Source: Caryophanales bacterium UBA6879 (GTDB taxonomy: Bacteria > Bacillota_I > Bacilli_A > RFN20 > CAG-288). Taken from it: 14,598 nt of DNA. Under the pieces are notes generated by a model that did not search any database, was not told the DNA's origin, and saw nothing but the letters and a program-made list of their open reading frames with translations. Both the position numbers and the translations under genes were made by a program. Shown in pieces: positions 13,938 through 14,598 of this stretch (position 1 is its first letter; each line of letters opens with the position of its first letter). The stretch covers positions 1-14,598 of the forward strand of contig DKCH01000044.1 of assembly GCA_002449135.1 (NCBI GenBank). The letters run 5' to 3'.

Positions 13938-14507
13938 GTGGCAAACCTAACAAAAATCGCAATAGCTAACGCATTCAAAGAACTAATTCAAAAAAGATCA
14001 GTTAGCGAAATCACTATCAACGATTTAACTTCCTACTGTGGATTAAATAGACAAACTTTTTATTATCATTTTCAAGATATCTACGATTTAATAGAATGGA
14101 TTTTTATTGATGATAGTGATAAAGTAGTTGGCCTCCATAAGACAATAAACAATTGGCAAGAAGGATATTTAGCTTTATTTAATTACTGCTTAGAAAACAA
14201 AAAACTTGTAACATATACTTATAATTCCGTTTCAAGAAAAATTTTAATTAACTTTTTATACAAAGTTGCTTTTAACTTTTTAAAAAATGTCGCAGATGAT
14301 TTAGCTAAAAATATGAATATTAGAGAAGAAGATAAGAACTTTGTAATAAATTTTTATAAATATGTTTTTGTTGGATTAATAACAGAGTGGATAGATAACA
14401 ACATGTTAGAAAATCCCAAAAATATAATAAATAAACTCAATCAATTAATAGCTGGAGAAATGAAAGAAAACTTAGAGAGGTTTAACTATCATGGAACTAA
14501 AAATTAA
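13938..14507 (+). CDS. TetR-family regulator, DhaS-like
   Basis: The 189-residue protein begins with a TetR-type DNA-binding domain (about 3-50): NLTKIAIANAFKELI, then ITINDLTSYCGLNRQTFYYHFQDIYDLIEWIF. This N terminus closely resembles the DhaS-type branch, which includes the activator of dihydroxyacetone kinase genes in lactic acid bacteria. The all-helical C-terminal domain (about 60-185) should bind a ligand or partner. The GTG start is chosen because the alignment of the family N terminus begins there and no ATG lies upstream. There is no ribosome site, and a TATAAT ends six bases upstream. No dha genes are visible, so the regulated target is unknown; it overlaps and probably shares a transcript with the following gene. 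Confidence 0.85.
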   Translation: MANLTKIAIANAFKELIQKRSVSEITINDLTSYCGLNRQTFYYHFQDIYDLIEWIFIDDSDKVVGLHKTINNWQEGYLALFNYCLENKKLVTYTYNSVSRKILINFLYKVAFNFLKNVADDLAKNMNIREEDKNFVINFYKYVFVGLITEWIDNNMLENPKNIINKLNQLIAGEMKENLERFNYHGTKN

Positions 14508-14598
14508 AAAATCAGAACTTGCAATAATCAAAACAAAATTACCAAAAATCCAAGAAAAACTAATTCAGCCACCTTTGCAAAGTGAGCCTTACTATATT
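14491..14598 (+). CDS. Start of an unidentified protein, cut by the window edge
   Basis: An ATG inside the last codons of the TetR gene (overlap of 17 bases) opens a frame that stays open for 36 codons to the window end. AGAGAGG lies ten bases upstream. The peptide starts MELKIKKSELAIIK and has no signal peptide in the visible part. The overlap and ribosome site suggest a co-transcribed partner of the regulator. Too little is visible to name it. Confidence 0.55.
   Translation, partial: MELKIKKSELAIIKTKLPKIQEKLIQPPLQSEPYYI

Overview
The window looks like the chromosome of an AT-rich, low-GC Firmicute, probably a Bacilli/Erysipelotrichia-type or Mollicutes-related gut lineage. This is inferred from the strong A+T bias, AGGAGG-type ribosome sites, near-consensus TTGACA-17-TATAAT promoters, a DhaS-like TetR protein and the family of the ATPase pseudogene. 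TGA is used as a stop, so the genetic code appears standard. No species can be named from sequence alone.

Left part (1-4730) is accessory and sparsely coding. A GC-richer patch ends in a clear terminator (97-121). Two unrelated small lipoproteins of unknown function follow (253-723, 875-1309). After a long non-coding stretch comes a two-gene membrane-protein operon (zinc-ribbon/DUF4234, then DUF2752; 2070-2887) with its own promoter. About 800 bases of very AT-rich sequence separate it from a badly decayed minus-strand gene of the DUF4143 AAA-ATPase family (3689-4707), which has lost its P-loop half and is broken by stops and frameshifts.

Middle (4672-5053) holds two minus-strand tRNA genes, Ser(UGA) and Val(GAC), with a strong promoter, an internal terminator and a bidirectional terminator. 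The ATPase remnant begins exactly at that last terminator.

Right part (5089-13560) is a regulated catabolic operon on the minus strand. In transcription order it has an ion-transporter-superfamily permease, a hydantoinase/oxoprolinase-like ASKHA protein, a small HExxH putative metallopeptidase, mannonate dehydratase (uxuA) and fructuronate/mannonate reductase (uxuB), then a terminator. UxuB and UxuA convert D-fructuronate to D-mannonate and then to 2-keto-3-deoxygluconate. Uronate isomerase, KDG kinase and KDG aldolase are not in the window. A LacI-family repressor gene lies just upstream with its own terminator. Matching AAAAGCGCTTT(T/C) palindromes sit at the operon promoter and at the repressor's own start, so the repressor probably controls both. 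A CcpA cre-like site, a structured 5' leader and a possible attenuator between permease and hydantoinase genes add possible layers of control. The unusual point is the hydantoinase-like protein and the metallopeptidase inside a mannonate/fructuronate operon.

Far right (13926-14598) holds a divergent TetR/DhaS-like regulator that may be expressed from a leaderless GTG-start transcript. It overlaps the start of another gene that runs off the window.
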